From: Gemmatimonadota bacterium
GTDB lineage: Bacteria; JAAXHH01
Assembly: GCA_026702745.1 (NCBI GenBank)
Contig: JAPPBT010000014.1
Span: forward strand, 1-50,744
Direction: 5' to 3'
Length of the DNA stretch: 50,744 nucleotides
Shown here: in pieces, positions 26,793 through 35,991 of the stretch
Layout of the letters: the number at the start of each line of letters is the position of its first letter
Numbering within the stretch: the first letter of the stretch is position 1
Made by a program: the position numbers and the translations under genes
The notes under the pieces: generated by a model
What the model was told of the DNA's origin: nothing
Databases searched by the model: none
The model's input: only the letters and a program-made list of their open reading frames with translations

Positions 26793-26880
26793 CGACAGTA
26801 AAAAAGGTGTAAGTGTATGACAAACGGACATGTAATAACTGCCGGACTGCGCCCCCTATCGAAGAGGAGGAAGGATTGTG

Positions 26881-27135
26881 ATGGAACTCGCCCAGCTTCT
26901 CCTGACACCCGTTACGCTGCTGTCGGCTTTCATCTTCTTTTGGAAACAGACCAAGGCCATAACCAACGAACTGAGAATGGAACTGAAGGCAGATATGAAG
27001 GAATTGAAGGAAGAGTTAAAGGAAGAGATTGGGTCCGTGCGCACGGAAGTTTCCTCCATGCGGGAGGAAATGCACGACATGAATGGAAGGCTCGGACGTG
27101 TCGAGGGCCTGCTGAAGATCACGGATTCCGGTTGA
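26881..27135 (+). CDS. Small membrane-anchored coiled-coil protein, paralogue 3
   Basis: An 84-residue protein; AGGAGG lies upstream and an in-frame GTG at 26878 directly precedes the ATG. The transmembrane segment is LLLTPVTLLSAFIFFW. A coiled coil of intermediate length (ELKADMKELKEELKEEIGSV) leads to the conserved REEMHDMNGRLGRVEGLL block. It is last of the triplet and converges on gatB. Each of the three genes has its own strong ribosome site. Confidence 0.8.
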   Translation: MELAQLLLTPVTLLSAFIFFWKQTKAITNELRMELKADMKELKEELKEEIGSVRTEVSSMREEMHDMNGRLGRVEGLLKITDSG

Positions 27136-27150
27136 TTTCCGGGATCGGTC

Positions 27151-28671
27151 TTAACCTTCCGCCAGCTTCTTCCGGAGCAACTCGTTCACCATCTTCGGAT
27201 TCGCCTTGCCCTGGGTCGCGCGCATGACCTGGCCCATGAAGAAGCCGAGGAGCTTGGTCTTGCCGGCCCGGTATTCGGCCACGTCGTCGGGATGTTCGGT
27301 GAGGATGCCGGCGACGACGCCTTCGAGTTCGCCGGTATCCGAGATCTGCACGAGGCCCTGCTCCTCGATGACCTGGGCCGGCGCCTTGCCTGTTTCAGCC
27401 ATGATGTCGAGGACGTCCTTGCCGATCTTGCCGCTGATCTTTTCTTCCTTGATCTGCCCGAGGAGCTGGGCCAGGTGATCGGGCGGTATACGGGCTTCGA
27501 GGGTCTCCTGGTCCATGTGGTTCTCGTGCTGGACGCGCAGCAGTTCGCTGAGCATCCAGTTGCTTACGGTGCGTGCTTCTTCGGCCGTTCCTCCCGCTGC
27601 TTCACCGGATGCTCCGACAGCCACTTCGCCGGCCGCATAAGTGACGCATGTCTCAAAGTAGTCGGCCCGGGTGCGGTTCTCCGTCAGTTGCCGCGCCATG
27701 TCCTGCGGCAGTCCGTATTCATCGACGAAGCGCCGCATGCGCACGTCGGGGAGTTCGGGCAGGTCTTCGCCGATCTCGTCCACCCAGGAACGGGCGATCT
27801 CGACGGTGACGAGGTCGGGATCGGGGAAGTAACGGTAGTCGTGGGCTTCCTCCTTCGACCGCATGGGGAAGGTCTCCCGTTTCTCCTCGTTCCACAACCG
27901 GGTCTGGCGCACGACGGTACCGCCGTCATCGAGCAATTCGGACTGCCTTTCGATTTCGAACTCGAGCGCCCGTTCCATGGAGCGCATGGAGTTCATGTTC
28001 TTGATCTCGACGAGTTCGCCCAGGGGATCGCCGGGCTTGCGGATGGACACGTTGGCGTCGCAGCGCAGGCTGCCCTCATCCATGTTGCCGTCGCAGACGC
28101 CGATGTACTGAAGGATTTGCCGCAAACGGGCGAGATAGGCCGAGGCTTCGCGGGGGCTGCGGATGTCCGGTTCGCTGACGATCTCCATGAGGGGCACGCC
28201 CGTTCGATTGAAATCGATGTAGCTCAGGTCGGGATCGTACCCGGGTTCGTTGTGGATGGACTTGCCAGCTTCTTCCTCCAGGTGGATCCGCCGGAGCCGG
28301 ACGAAGCGGGGGCCGTCCTCGCCCTCGATCTCGATGCCGCCAGCCAGGGAGATGGGCTCGCCCGCCCGGTCGTACTGCGAGATCTGGTAGCCCTTGGGCA
28401 GGTCCGGGTAGAAGTAGTTCTTGCGGGCAAAGGCGCTGGTTTCGGCCACGCGGCCATCCACGGCCAGCGCCATGCGGATCGTGTATTCGACGGCGCGGCG
28501 GTTCAGGACGGGCAGGACGCCGGGCATGCCGAGACAGATGGGGCAGACGCGGGTATTCGGTTCGCCGCCGAAGGCCACCGGGCATCCACAGAAGATCTTC
28601 GAGTTGGTCAGAAGCTGGGCATGCACTTCCAGCCCGATCACGGATTCGTATTTCATGGCCGCGTCGCTCAT
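27151..28671 (-). CDS. gatB: Aspartyl/glutamyl-tRNA amidotransferase subunit B
   Basis: A 506-residue GatB. It binds misacylated Glu-tRNA(Gln) or Asp-tRNA(Asn), phosphorylates the acyl group and, with GatA ammonia, forms Gln- or Asn-tRNA. Visible are the N-terminal [13 protein letters not shown], the zinc-type cysteines Cys28, Cys30, Cys43 and Cys46 (FCGC...CPIC), [16 protein letters not shown], and the C-terminal YqeY-like tail. The start overlaps the gatA stop by one base. A Gly/Ala-rich insertion (about residues 361-378) interrupts the helical domain just before SNWML. gatC is not adjacent. Confidence 0.97.
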   Translation of the reverse strand: MSDAAMKYESVIGLEVHAQLLTNSKIFCGCPVAFGGEPNTRVCPICLGMPGVLPVLNRRAVEYTIRMALAVDGRVAETSAFARKNYFYPDLPKGYQISQYDRAGEPISLAGGIEIEGEDGPRFVRLRRIHLEEEAGKSIHNEPGYDPDLSYIDFNRTGVPLMEIVSEPDIRSPREASAYLARLRQILQYIGVCDGNMDEGSLRCDANVSIRKPGDPLGELVEIKNMNSMRSMERALEFEIERQSELLDDGGTVVRQTRLWNEEKRETFPMRSKEEAHDYRYFPDPDLVTVEIARSWVDEIGEDLPELPDVRMRRFVDEYGLPQDMARQLTENRTRADYFETCVTYAAGEVAVGASGEAAGGTAEEARTVSNWMLSELLRVQHENHMDQETLEARIPPDHLAQLLGQIKEEKISGKIGKDVLDIMAETGKAPAQVIEEQGLVQISDTGELEGVVAGILTEHPDDVAEYRAGKTKLLGFFMGQVMRATQGKANPKMVNELLRKKLAEG

Positions 28672-30212
28672 TACTTCGTCGACTCCTCGAAGGCGTAGGC
28701 CGCCTGCAGAATCCGTTCCTCGCCAAAATGCGGCCCGATGATCTGCAGGCCGATGGGCATGCCGTCTGGGTCCGTTCCGCAGGGCAGGGAGATGGCCGGC
28801 ACGCCGGCGAGGTTGATGGGCACGGTATATACGTCGGACAGGTACATCTGCAGCGGGTCGTCGATCTTCTCGCCGATGCGGAAGGCGGTGGTGGGCGTGG
28901 TGGGCGCCACCAAAAGATCGACCTTTTCAAAGGCCTGGTCGAAGTCGCCCTTGATGAGCGTTCGCGCGCGCTGGGCCTTGTCGTAGTAGGCGTCGTAGTA
29001 GCCGGCGCTGAGCACGTAGGTACCGAGCATGATCCGGCGTTTCACCTCGGGGCCGAACCCCCCGCTGCGGGTCGATCCGTACATGGTGTCCAGGCGGTCT
29101 TCGGGTGCGAGCGCAGGCGCGCCGACCCCGGCTCCGACTTCGGTTTCCGCCGCCGACGCGCCGCCTGATCCTCCAGCCGTCCCTTCAGCGGTCGACATGC
29201 CCCCATCCACACCCCGATACCCGTACTTCACCCCGTCATACCGGGCCAGGTTGGAGGAAGCTTCCGCGGTGACCAGGATGTAGTACGCGGCCACGGCGTA
29301 TTCGGTGTGGGGCAGGTGGACGCTTTCCACGCGGGCGCCGAGGGATTCCATGCGTTCGATTGCCTGGGTTACGCTTTCCTTCACGGATGCGTCGAGACCC
29401 TCGGCAAGGTATTCATCGGGCACGCCGATGCGCACACCCTCGATGCCCTGCTTCAGGTCTGCCGTGTAGTCCGGCACCGCTTGCGATGCCGACGTGGTAT
29501 CCATGGGGTCGTGGCCCGCGATGACGCCCAGTAGCTGCGCGCAGTCTTCCACGTTCCGCGCCATGGGACCGACCTGGTCGAAGGAGGAACCGTAGGCGAT
29601 GATGCCGAAGCGGGAGACCCGTCCGTAGGTGGGCTTGAGTCCCACGACGCCGCAGAAGGCCGCGGGCTGGCGGATCGAACCGCCCGTGTCCTCACCCAGG
29701 GCGAGGACCGCCGTGCCTGCCGCCAGGGCCGCGGCGGAGCCTCCGCTCGATCCGCCCGGTACGCGGGACGTGTCAAGGGGGTTCCGGCAGACGTCGAACC
29801 CGGTGTTTTCGTTGGAAGACCCCATCCCGAACTGGTCCATGTTGGTCTTGCCGACGATCACGGCGTCCGCCGCGCGCAGCCGGGCGATGACCGTGGCGTC
29901 GTAGGGCGGCACGAATCCCTCGAGGATCCGGGAAGCACAGGTGGTTTCCAGGCCCTTCGTGCAGATGGCGTCCTTGATGGCAATGGGCACGCCGGCCAGC
30001 GGTCCGGTGGCTTCGCCGGCAGCGATACGCCGGTCCACGTCCCGCGCGTCTTCGATCACCGCCTCCCGGTCGACCGCGAGGTAGGCGTTTATGGTGGGAT
30101 CCTTCTCTTCGATAAGGCGCAGGACTTCACTGGCCACCTCTTCCGCGGCGACCTCGCCCGACTGGATCCGCGGCGCCAGTTCGTAGGCCGCCATATCGAT
30201 TAAATTCGCCAC
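28671..30212 (-). CDS. gatA: Aspartyl/glutamyl-tRNA amidotransferase subunit A
   Basis: A 513-residue amidase-signature protein that releases ammonia from glutamine for GatB. Catalytic Lys80, cis-Ser155 and Ser179 are in place within [26 protein letters not shown] and [11 protein letters not shown]. Near residues 345-380, where other GatA proteins run straight from YGYR to the DMY.STR motif, there is a Gly/Ala/Ser-rich insertion of about 35 residues (starting [11 protein letters not shown]). It is probably a disordered surface loop. Located 61 bases after the VCBS gene and probably in the same long operon. Confidence 0.97.
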   Translation of the reverse strand: MANLIDMAAYELAPRIQSGEVAAEEVASEVLRLIEEKDPTINAYLAVDREAVIEDARDVDRRIAAGEATGPLAGVPIAIKDAICTKGLETTCASRILEGFVPPYDATVIARLRAADAVIVGKTNMDQFGMGSSNENTGFDVCRNPLDTSRVPGGSSGGSAAALAAGTAVLALGEDTGGSIRQPAAFCGVVGLKPTYGRVSRFGIIAYGSSFDQVGPMARNVEDCAQLLGVIAGHDPMDTTSASQAVPDYTADLKQGIEGVRIGVPDEYLAEGLDASVKESVTQAIERMESLGARVESVHLPHTEYAVAAYYILVTAEASSNLARYDGVKYGYRGVDGGMSTAEGTAGGSGGASAAETEVGAGVGAPALAPEDRLDTMYGSTRSGGFGPEVKRRIMLGTYVLSAGYYDAYYDKAQRARTLIKGDFDQAFEKVDLLVAPTTPTTAFRIGEKIDDPLQMYLSDVYTVPINLAGVPAISLPCGTDPDGMPIGLQIIGPHFGEERILQAAYAFEESTK

Positions 30213-30273
30213 GCGTTACTCCAGATCTTCAGCTATTGATCCGCTGCTCGATGTATCCTACCCGGCCGACTCT

Positions 30274-32265
30274 TCATCGCGCGATCAGCAGGGTCACGCG
30301 GTGAGACTCCGTCCCCGGCAATTCCATCGGCGCCCCGTGCGCGTCCCGTTTCGAAAAAAGATGATGCATGACGAAGTCCTGGCGGCCGTCCCGGTTGAGG
30401 TCCGTCATCCAGGCGAATTCCTCGTCATTGGGTAGTTCGACCGCCGCCTTCTGTGGCTCGTCCGCAAACAGGCCTGGTCTGGACTCGCCGGTGTAGACAT
30501 GCAGTTCCCGGTGGGTCCACTCGATCAGCAAGTCGGCGCGGCCGTTCCCCGTCACGTCCCCAATGAACTGGTTCTTGTTGAACGCGCGCGAGTACGGTTC
30601 GCGGTCCCTTCGCTTCGCGTGCTTCCCGCCCTGCAGCACGACGGCCAGGGGAACCCAACCCGGCTCCCGCGGACTCGGGGCACCATCCAGTTGGATGCGC
30701 CGCGAGGCCGTGGCGCGGTCCGGGATGCGTCCGTCGCGCACGTGGTAGAAATCGAGGTTCAACCAGACGTCATCACCCATGAATCCCTTGATCCGCTTGA
30801 AGAGGCTGCCTTCGAGGTACTTGTTCTCGATCGAGGTGACGACGAGGTCCCCTACGTCGTCCCCGTCGAGATCGCGGTGCTCCATAGCGAGCTGGACCTG
30901 GTTTTCGGTCTGAATCGTTACATCCGGACTGGACGCGAACTGGATAGTGCTGCCGGAACCGGGCGAGCCATCGGATCCACCCGCGCCACCAGATCCGCGC
31001 GAGCCATCGGATTCACCTGCGCCAACAGGTCCGCGCGAGCCACCAGTTCCGCCCGCGCCATCAACGCCGAGCGCGCCAAAATACACTTCGTAAGCGGACC
31101 GTTTGTCTTTGATCCGCGCTCCTTCGAGGACGTAGACCACCATGTCGGCGATGCTGTCGCCGTTCAGGTCATCGAACGAGTGAAGCGCCCGGCCCGTCAT
31201 TTCCCCGACGGCAAGCGAGGTGACATCATCGGTATCGAAACGCACGTCGGTGGTGAAGGTCAACGGATCGGGGTCGAAGAGGCCCTGTTCGTCCTGTACA
31301 TGCGCTTCGAAGTGGTTTCCGTTCCAGGACACCAGGTCGACGCGGCCGTCGCCGTTACCGTCGAATTCGTGGATCCGGCTCACGCTCCTGGGGTCGAACC
31401 GGTATCCGTCGGCGCCGAGGATCGGGTCGAAGTTGGGAGGAGGACCGGCTTCTATCGGATCGGCGAATGTACCGCCTTCCAATTGTACGTAAACCTGGAA
31501 TCCACTGTCGCCGGGAACGACCAGGTCGATCCGGCCATCGCCGTTAGCGTCCCAGGTGACGTCCACGTGAGGTACCTCACCCTCGCGAGGTGCCTGGAAA
31601 CCGGCCGCGGCGGGCGTTACAGCCGCGACGGGCGTTACAGCCGTGGCGGGCGTTACAGCCGTGACGGCCGTGGCGGTCGCGACAGACACGAGTTCGTATA
31701 CCGTGTCCGAACCGGGATCCCACGCGTTGATCCGCCCGGGTTCGCCGGTTATCAGGTGATCGCGGCCACCGATACGGGCAACATCCACGAAGGTCACACC
31801 GGGACGCAACCGCGTATCCATCCTCAGGGCCCAGGTTCCCTCGGCCGAGGACGACGTGCGCGCTTCAGCCTTCCTCGGCTCACCTTCATTGGGTTCTGCT
31901 TCGTAAGCATAGATACGCAGGCGGCGACTACCATTTTCCTCGACCTTTATCACGGCCAAGTCCGCCACTTCTCCACCCAGCAGGTATCCCGTCAACACCG
32001 TCTGCCGAACCGCCGGGCCGATGTCGATTTCGTGCCGGTCGAATGCGTAACCGGCGGGCTGCGCGGCATCGGACACGGTTTCGGCGGGTTGCGCGGCAGC
32101 GTTTCCCTGGCCGGCATGACCATAGCTGCCCGCGGGAAACACCGCGACGGCCACAACCAGGATCAACAACCGTTCAAGACGCCTGTTCGAACGCCGCTGG
32201 TGGTTGTTAGTCGAGATCAGGAAACTTCGGAATGGATGGATAAGGCTGGAAAGTGGTTTCGTCAT
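30274..32265 (-). CDS. Exported VCBS/FG-GAP repeat protein
   Basis: A 663-residue protein with a basic N-terminus and hydrophobic segment (about 33-48), an export signal or anchor. The body contains at least six calcium-loop FG-GAP/VCBS units of the D.NGDG..DLV type (for example WDANGDGRIDLVV, FDGNGDGRVDLVS, TDLNRDGRQDFVM), predicted to fold as a beta-propeller. Two low-complexity inserts are present: an Ala/Val/Thr/Pro stretch around residues 200-225 and a Gly/Ser/Arg stretch around 405-440. No catalytic domain is evident. It is unusual to find it inside an operon with lipid and tRNA genes; its role is unknown. Confidence 0.85.
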   Translation of the reverse strand: MTKPLSSLIHPFRSFLISTNNHQRRSNRRLERLLILVVAVAVFPAGSYGHAGQGNAAAQPAETVSDAAQPAGYAFDRHEIDIGPAVRQTVLTGYLLGGEVADLAVIKVEENGSRRLRIYAYEAEPNEGEPRKAEARTSSSAEGTWALRMDTRLRPGVTFVDVARIGGRDHLITGEPGRINAWDPGSDTVYELVSVATATAVTAVTPATAVTPVAAVTPAAAGFQAPREGEVPHVDVTWDANGDGRIDLVVPGDSGFQVYVQLEGGTFADPIEAGPPPNFDPILGADGYRFDPRSVSRIHEFDGNGDGRVDLVSWNGNHFEAHVQDEQGLFDPDPLTFTTDVRFDTDDVTSLAVGEMTGRALHSFDDLNGDSIADMVVYVLEGARIKDKRSAYEVYFGALGVDGAGGTGGSRGPVGAGESDGSRGSGGAGGSDGSPGSGSTIQFASSPDVTIQTENQVQLAMEHRDLDGDDVGDLVVTSIENKYLEGSLFKRIKGFMGDDVWLNLDFYHVRDGRIPDRATASRRIQLDGAPSPREPGWVPLAVVLQGGKHAKRRDREPYSRAFNKNQFIGDVTGNGRADLLIEWTHRELHVYTGESRPGLFADEPQKAAVELPNDEEFAWMTDLNRDGRQDFVMHHLFSKRDAHGAPMELPGTESHRVTLLIAR

Positions 32266-32277
32266 CTCGTCAGGGAG

Positions 32278-32553
32278 CTAGTACCAGCGATAGTAATAGG
32301 TGGCGAAACCGATCCCGAGGATGCTGATGACGTTCACCTTGACCGTGAAGCCGAAGGTGACGGAGAGTATGACGAGCGGCAGCGTGGCCGGCGGGAAGGT
32401 GTAGACGAAGGCTTCCAGGAAGAACTTCTCCACCATGCTTCCGGGCATGAAGTGCCCGAACAGGAGGCCGATCAACTCACCGACCACACCGCCGACGATG
32501 GCGCCTACCAGGATGTAGAACACCAGCAGACCCATCCCTTTACGCTGTGCCAT
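32278..32553 (-). CDS. DUF4321 family membrane protein
   Basis: A 91-residue protein with about three hydrophobic segments and the closing pattern LSVTFGFTVKVNVISILGIG that I associate with DUF4321. The N-terminal GAIVGGVVGELIGLLFG is glycine-zipper-like. Function unknown. It is separated by 12 bases from both pssA and the VCBS gene, so it is co-transcribed with phospholipid synthesis genes. Confidence 0.75.
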   Translation of the reverse strand: MAQRKGMGLLVFYILVGAIVGGVVGELIGLLFGHFMPGSMVEKFFLEAFVYTFPPATLPLVILSVTFGFTVKVNVISILGIGFATYYYRWY

Positions 32554-32565
32554 GGACGGACTCCC

Positions 32566-33324
32566 TTACTCTTCCACGGATAGCGCCATGTCCTCGTCGT
32601 GACGGACCATGTGGACGCCCCAGGCCGCGATGCCTGAGAGGATATACAGCAGCACGATGGGGAAGATCGTGAGCTGCGGATTCCAGACCAGGGCCACCAG
32701 GGCCACGGCGATGGCGATCAGCTTCAGGATGGACCATTTGCTCTTGAAGGCGAGAGAAGGCAGGGTGCGATAGGACAGGGGGCTGATCATGAGAATGGAC
32801 AGTACGAGCATGAATCCCATGAACGGACCTTCCAGGTGCAGTTCCTCCCACCGATCCCAGCAGAAGATGACGTAGGACGCCACGGCGATGGCCGCCACGG
32901 GAATCGGCAGTCCAATGAAGTTGTCCTTCTCCTGGTTGATCCGCTCGACGCGGCGCAGCGTCATCACGTTGAACCGGGCCAGGCGGATGGCGCCGCACAT
33001 CAGAAAGAGCAGGCAGAGCACCCAGGTGATCTCGCCGAAGGGCTTCAGCGTATACACGAGAACTATTGGCGCGACCCCGAAGGAGATCACGTCCGCCAGG
33101 GAATCCAGTTCGATGCCGAACCGGGTCGCCCCCTGGCTGTAGCGCGCGACCTTGCCGTCGATGCTGTCCAGGAGGGCGGCGGCAATGATGAGCCATGGCG
33201 CGCGGCCGGGGTCGCCGGTCAGGGCGTTGAACCCGTCGATACAATAGAAGATGGCGGAAACCCCGCAGAAGATGCTGCCCAGCGTGAACACGTTCGGTAA
33301 CGCGACGCGCACCCAGTTTTTCAT
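32566..33324 (-). CDS. pssA: CDP-diacylglycerol-serine O-phosphatidyltransferase
   Basis: A 252-residue integral membrane CDP-alcohol phosphatidyltransferase that makes phosphatidylserine from CDP-diacylglycerol and serine. The full family motif D-x2-DG-x2-AR-x8-G-x3-D-x3-D is present (Asp53, Asp56, Gly57, Ala60, Arg61, Gly70, Asp74, Asp78). Several transmembrane helices follow. It overlaps psd by four bases (ATGA), placing both steps of phosphatidylethanolamine synthesis together, which favours the serine enzyme over a glycerol-phosphate relative. Confidence 0.95.
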   Translation of the reverse strand: MKNWVRVALPNVFTLGSIFCGVSAIFYCIDGFNALTGDPGRAPWLIIAAALLDSIDGKVARYSQGATRFGIELDSLADVISFGVAPIVLVYTLKPFGEITWVLCLLFLMCGAIRLARFNVMTLRRVERINQEKDNFIGLPIPVAAIAVASYVIFCWDRWEELHLEGPFMGFMLVLSILMISPLSYRTLPSLAFKSKWSILKLIAIAVALVALVWNPQLTIFPIVLLYILSGIAAWGVHMVRHDEDMALSVEE

Positions 33325-33962
33325 TTAAGTACTCCCAGTATCGTTTCGCCGCCCCGGACCCGGTCTCCGTTCTTAACCCGGATTTCGGCGCCGGCCGGCA
33401 CGATGACGTCTATTCTCGATCCGAAGCGTATCAGGCCGAACCGGTCGCCTATACGCACTTCGTCGCCCTCGTTGACGTTGCAGACGATCCGACGGGCTAC
33501 GAAACCGACGATCTGCTTGATCAGGACCCGGCCCTTTTCTCCTTCGATGCCCAGGACCAGCTGGGCGTTGTCGCCCGAGGCCTCGTCCTTGAAGGCGAGC
33601 TTGAACTTCCCTTCGATCCGCCGGCGCAGTCTGACCACGCCGGTAATGGGAATCCGGTTGACGTGCACGTCCACGATGGACAGGAACACGCTGATCTGCG
33701 TGGCCGGTCCGCCGATGAAGGCGTCGTTCTCGATCTCCTCGACGGTCACCACCTTGCCGTCGCCGCCGGAAATCACCAGTCCGTCACCCGGGGGCACCTG
33801 CCTTGCCGGGTCACGGAAGAAGAACGCGACGAACAGAGCCAGGCCGCCGAACGCCGACGCCAGCACGATCCAGACCGCACCGGGGGCCAGGTAGCCGATC
33901 ACCACGCTGACGGCCGCAAGCGCAGCCAGGGGGACGACCATGACCCAACCGTCACGTACCAT
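33321..33962 (-). CDS. psd: Phosphatidylserine decarboxylase, short type
   Basis: A 213-residue proenzyme that decarboxylates phosphatidylserine to phosphatidylethanolamine. Two N-terminal hydrophobic helices are followed by the catalytic domain: FLSIVDVHVNRIP with conserved His residues, and IRFGSRIDV, where cleavage between Gly181 and Ser182 would create the pyruvoyl group. It is the short, archaeal-like class. GAGGA lies ahead of the ATG; it starts 8 bases after the protease stop and overlaps pssA by four bases. Confidence 0.95.
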   Translation of the reverse strand: MVRDGWVMVVPLAALAAVSVVIGYLAPGAVWIVLASAFGGLALFVAFFFRDPARQVPPGDGLVISGGDGKVVTVEEIENDAFIGGPATQISVFLSIVDVHVNRIPITGVVRLRRRIEGKFKLAFKDEASGDNAQLVLGIEGEKGRVLIKQIVGFVARRIVCNVNEGDEVRIGDRFGLIRFGSRIDVIVPAGAEIRVKNGDRVRGGETILGVLK

Positions 33963-33970
33963 TCATTTCC

Positions 33971-35326
33971 TCACAACTCGGCGATATGCAGGACCAGGGG
34001 CATGAGGCGGCCGTCCCGCTCGACCTCCAGTTCGATGGAATCGCCCACCAGGCTGCCGTACAGCGCTTCCCGTGCTTCGGGATAGCTGGCGATCACTTCC
34101 CCGTTGATCTTCCTGATCACGTCCATGACCAGGATGCCGGCCACGTCCGCCGGGCTGTCCGGATCGATCTCGTTCACCAGCACGCCCAGGCGGTTGTCGA
34201 TGTTCAACTCCTGGGCTACGTATTCCGTGATATCGATCACCGACAGGCCTGTCCATCCCCGTCTCGTTCCGCCGTACTGGATCAACTCGTCCGCGACGCG
34301 CCGTACCCGTTCGATGGGGATGGCGAAACCCACGCCCTCTGAGCCGCCGCTTTCGGACAGGATGAACGTGTTGATGCCGATGACCTCGCCGAAGGCATTG
34401 ACCAGCGGACCGCCGCTGTTGCCCGGGTTGATGGTCGCGTCGGTCTGGATCATGTCCCGGTAGACCGTCCTCGACCCCTGCTGCCGGCGGAAGTTCCGTC
34501 CCAGCGCGCTGACCACGCCGACGGCCACGGCCGGCTGGGCGTCCTCCACGGCAAGGCCCAGCGGATTGCCGATAGTGATGGCCCATTCGCCGGTCATGAT
34601 GTCGTCGGAACGGCCCAGTGCCGCCACCGGGAGGTCTACGCCCTGCACGTGGAGCACGGCCAGATCCGACATGACGTCCACGCCCACCAGGGTGCAGGCC
34701 AGGCTTCGTCCGTCGGTCAGCACGGCCCGGATTCGCCGGGCCGTATAGTCACCGAGCTGAACCACGTGGGCGTTGGTGACGATGTAGCCCGCTTCGTCGA
34801 TGATCACGCCCGACCCCGTGTTCGGCTCCTCGCGGGTGTATAGCCGCGGCACCACGAAATGGCCGAAGAAGGGGTCGTCGAACATCGAGGAGAATCCGCG
34901 CCGCCGCATCTGGAACGTTGCGACTATGCTCACGACGGCCGGTCCCGCCCGTTCCACCGCGGATACGATGGAAGTGCGGCGGGACGTGCTTATCGCTTCG
35001 TTGGCGGCGATAAGTCCCGCCGGCGAACGCCGGGATTCCGCGCGGGGATCCGCGATACCGCCGGCCCCCGGCGCCCCTGTAGTACCGCCAGGTCCGGCTG
35101 ATCCGGGCTGGCCAACCGATTCCGGACTTTCCGATATTGACGATGGCGACGAGTTCGCGTTCCCGGCCGCTCCCCCACCCAGCGTGCTCAGTGCTTCGGG
35201 ATAGGCCACGACCAGGAAGACGATACCCAACAGCGCACCAACGAAGGCCGCCAGGATGTACCAGACCGCCATCGGGGTCCGTCTGGCCGTCGCGTAGCCC
35301 GTATGGCGTTCTCCCATGTTCTGCAT
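33971..35326 (-). CDS. HtrA/DegP-like trypsin-fold protease with PDZ domain
   Basis: A 451-residue membrane-anchored serine protease. A single transmembrane helix (about 20-42) leads to a Gly/Pro/Ser-rich linker and then the protease domain, with catalytic His187 (TNAHVV), Asp221 (SDLAV) and Ser304 (NPGNSGGP). One PDZ domain (about 345-445) follows. This is the DegS/HtrA layout with one PDZ: quality control or regulated proteolysis in the periplasm. ATGs at 35326, 35317 and 35272 are all possible starts. It heads the operon that continues into psd and pssA, downstream of the promoter at 35472-35500. Confidence 0.92.
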   Translation of the reverse strand: MQNMGERHTGYATARRTPMAVWYILAAFVGALLGIVFLVVAYPEALSTLGGGAAGNANSSPSSISESPESVGQPGSAGPGGTTGAPGAGGIADPRAESRRSPAGLIAANEAISTSRRTSIVSAVERAGPAVVSIVATFQMRRRGFSSMFDDPFFGHFVVPRLYTREEPNTGSGVIIDEAGYIVTNAHVVQLGDYTARRIRAVLTDGRSLACTLVGVDVMSDLAVLHVQGVDLPVAALGRSDDIMTGEWAITIGNPLGLAVEDAQPAVAVGVVSALGRNFRRQQGSRTVYRDMIQTDATINPGNSGGPLVNAFGEVIGINTFILSESGGSEGVGFAIPIERVRRVADELIQYGGTRRGWTGLSVIDITEYVAQELNIDNRLGVLVNEIDPDSPADVAGILVMDVIRKINGEVIASYPEAREALYGSLVGDSIELEVERDGRLMPLVLHIAEL

Positions 35327-35471
35327 CGATCGGCACCGGGCATCCGCACCGCAACCTTGCAGATCTGAACAACGCTGATTTCAGTCGGAAATGCCTGGAA
35401 TAGTCGTTCATCTGAAAGACCCGGAAACACCACGCTGCAATCGGGTTTCCGGCGCCTGAAACAGTTACCTC

Positions 35472-35500
35472 ATTATATGCGCGGAGGGGTATATAGTCAA
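35472..35500 (-). promoter_or_regulatory. Near-consensus sigma-70 promoter for the protease-psd-pssA-gat operon
   Basis: On the minus strand TTGACT (35500-35495), a 17-base spacer and a perfect TATAAT (35477-35472) are present, about 145 bases before the protease start. The surrounding sequence is GC-rich, which makes this match stand out. Confidence 0.75.
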
Positions 35501-35580
35501 TACCTTTTTCCGGGGATTGAAGTGTCGTAAACCGCGCCGAAGCCGGGCGAGATCTCACGTCGCGACCGGCGTGATGCACG

Positions 35581-35755
35581 GTATCCGAACCGGGCCGACA
35601 ACGGGGAACGGACCGGGCAGCTGACGGTATCCGAACCGGGCCGACAACGGGGAACGGACCGGGCAGCTGACGGAACACGAACCGGGCCGCCAACGGGGAA
35701 CGGACCGGGCAGCGGTCGGCATCCGAACCGGGCCGCCAACGGGGAACGGACCGCG
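35581..35755. repeat. Tandem repeat, 46-bp unit, nearly four copies
   Basis: Units start at 35581, 35627, 35673 and 35719, each with the core CGAACCGGGCCG.CAACGGGG followed by AACGGACCGGGCAGC. The last unit diverges after about 35752. The period is not a multiple of three and no frame is consistently open, so it is non-coding. It lies in the 665-base divergent spacer between the protease operon and glnA (35327-35991), which holds no other recognisable gene. Confidence 0.92.
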
Positions 35756-35797
35756 GGGCGTACAATAAAAAAAAGCAAGTTAACAAGGATTTAACCT

Positions 35798-35813
35798 CGG
35801 GGAAACACTTGCG
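35798..35813 (+). promoter_or_regulatory. Possible sigma-54 promoter of glnA
   Basis: GG at 35799-35800 and GC at 35811-35812 are exactly 10 bases apart, and the downstream element reads TTGC. The upstream element lacks the CAC of the consensus. glnA is a classic sigma-54 target, but the match is only partial; the start codon is 180 bases further on. Confidence 0.25.
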
Positions 35814-35991
35814 AAACAATGACCGTGTACATTAAGTTCGCTAGGTTGTTCCAGTGACTGCGTGTACGGAGAGGTACAAGTACGAAGAAGCACAAATCGA
35901 CGCGGTGATCCGGAGGACCCGCCTGGTCCTTTCCGGGTTCGGTTTACCGGTCACCGATTCATCGTGTAATCAACAGGGAGGAGCTATACTC

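Noticed and set aside
30499-32583. 694-codon plus-strand frame opposite the VCBS gene
   Set aside because: Antisense shadow of a GC-rich gene; the minus frame has clear DxNGDG repeats and a signal sequence.
34749-35819. Long minus-strand frame spanning the 46-bp repeats and the protease 5' part
   Set aside because: Shadow of the protease gene; the repeat period of 46 rotates the frame and the product has no protein-like pattern.
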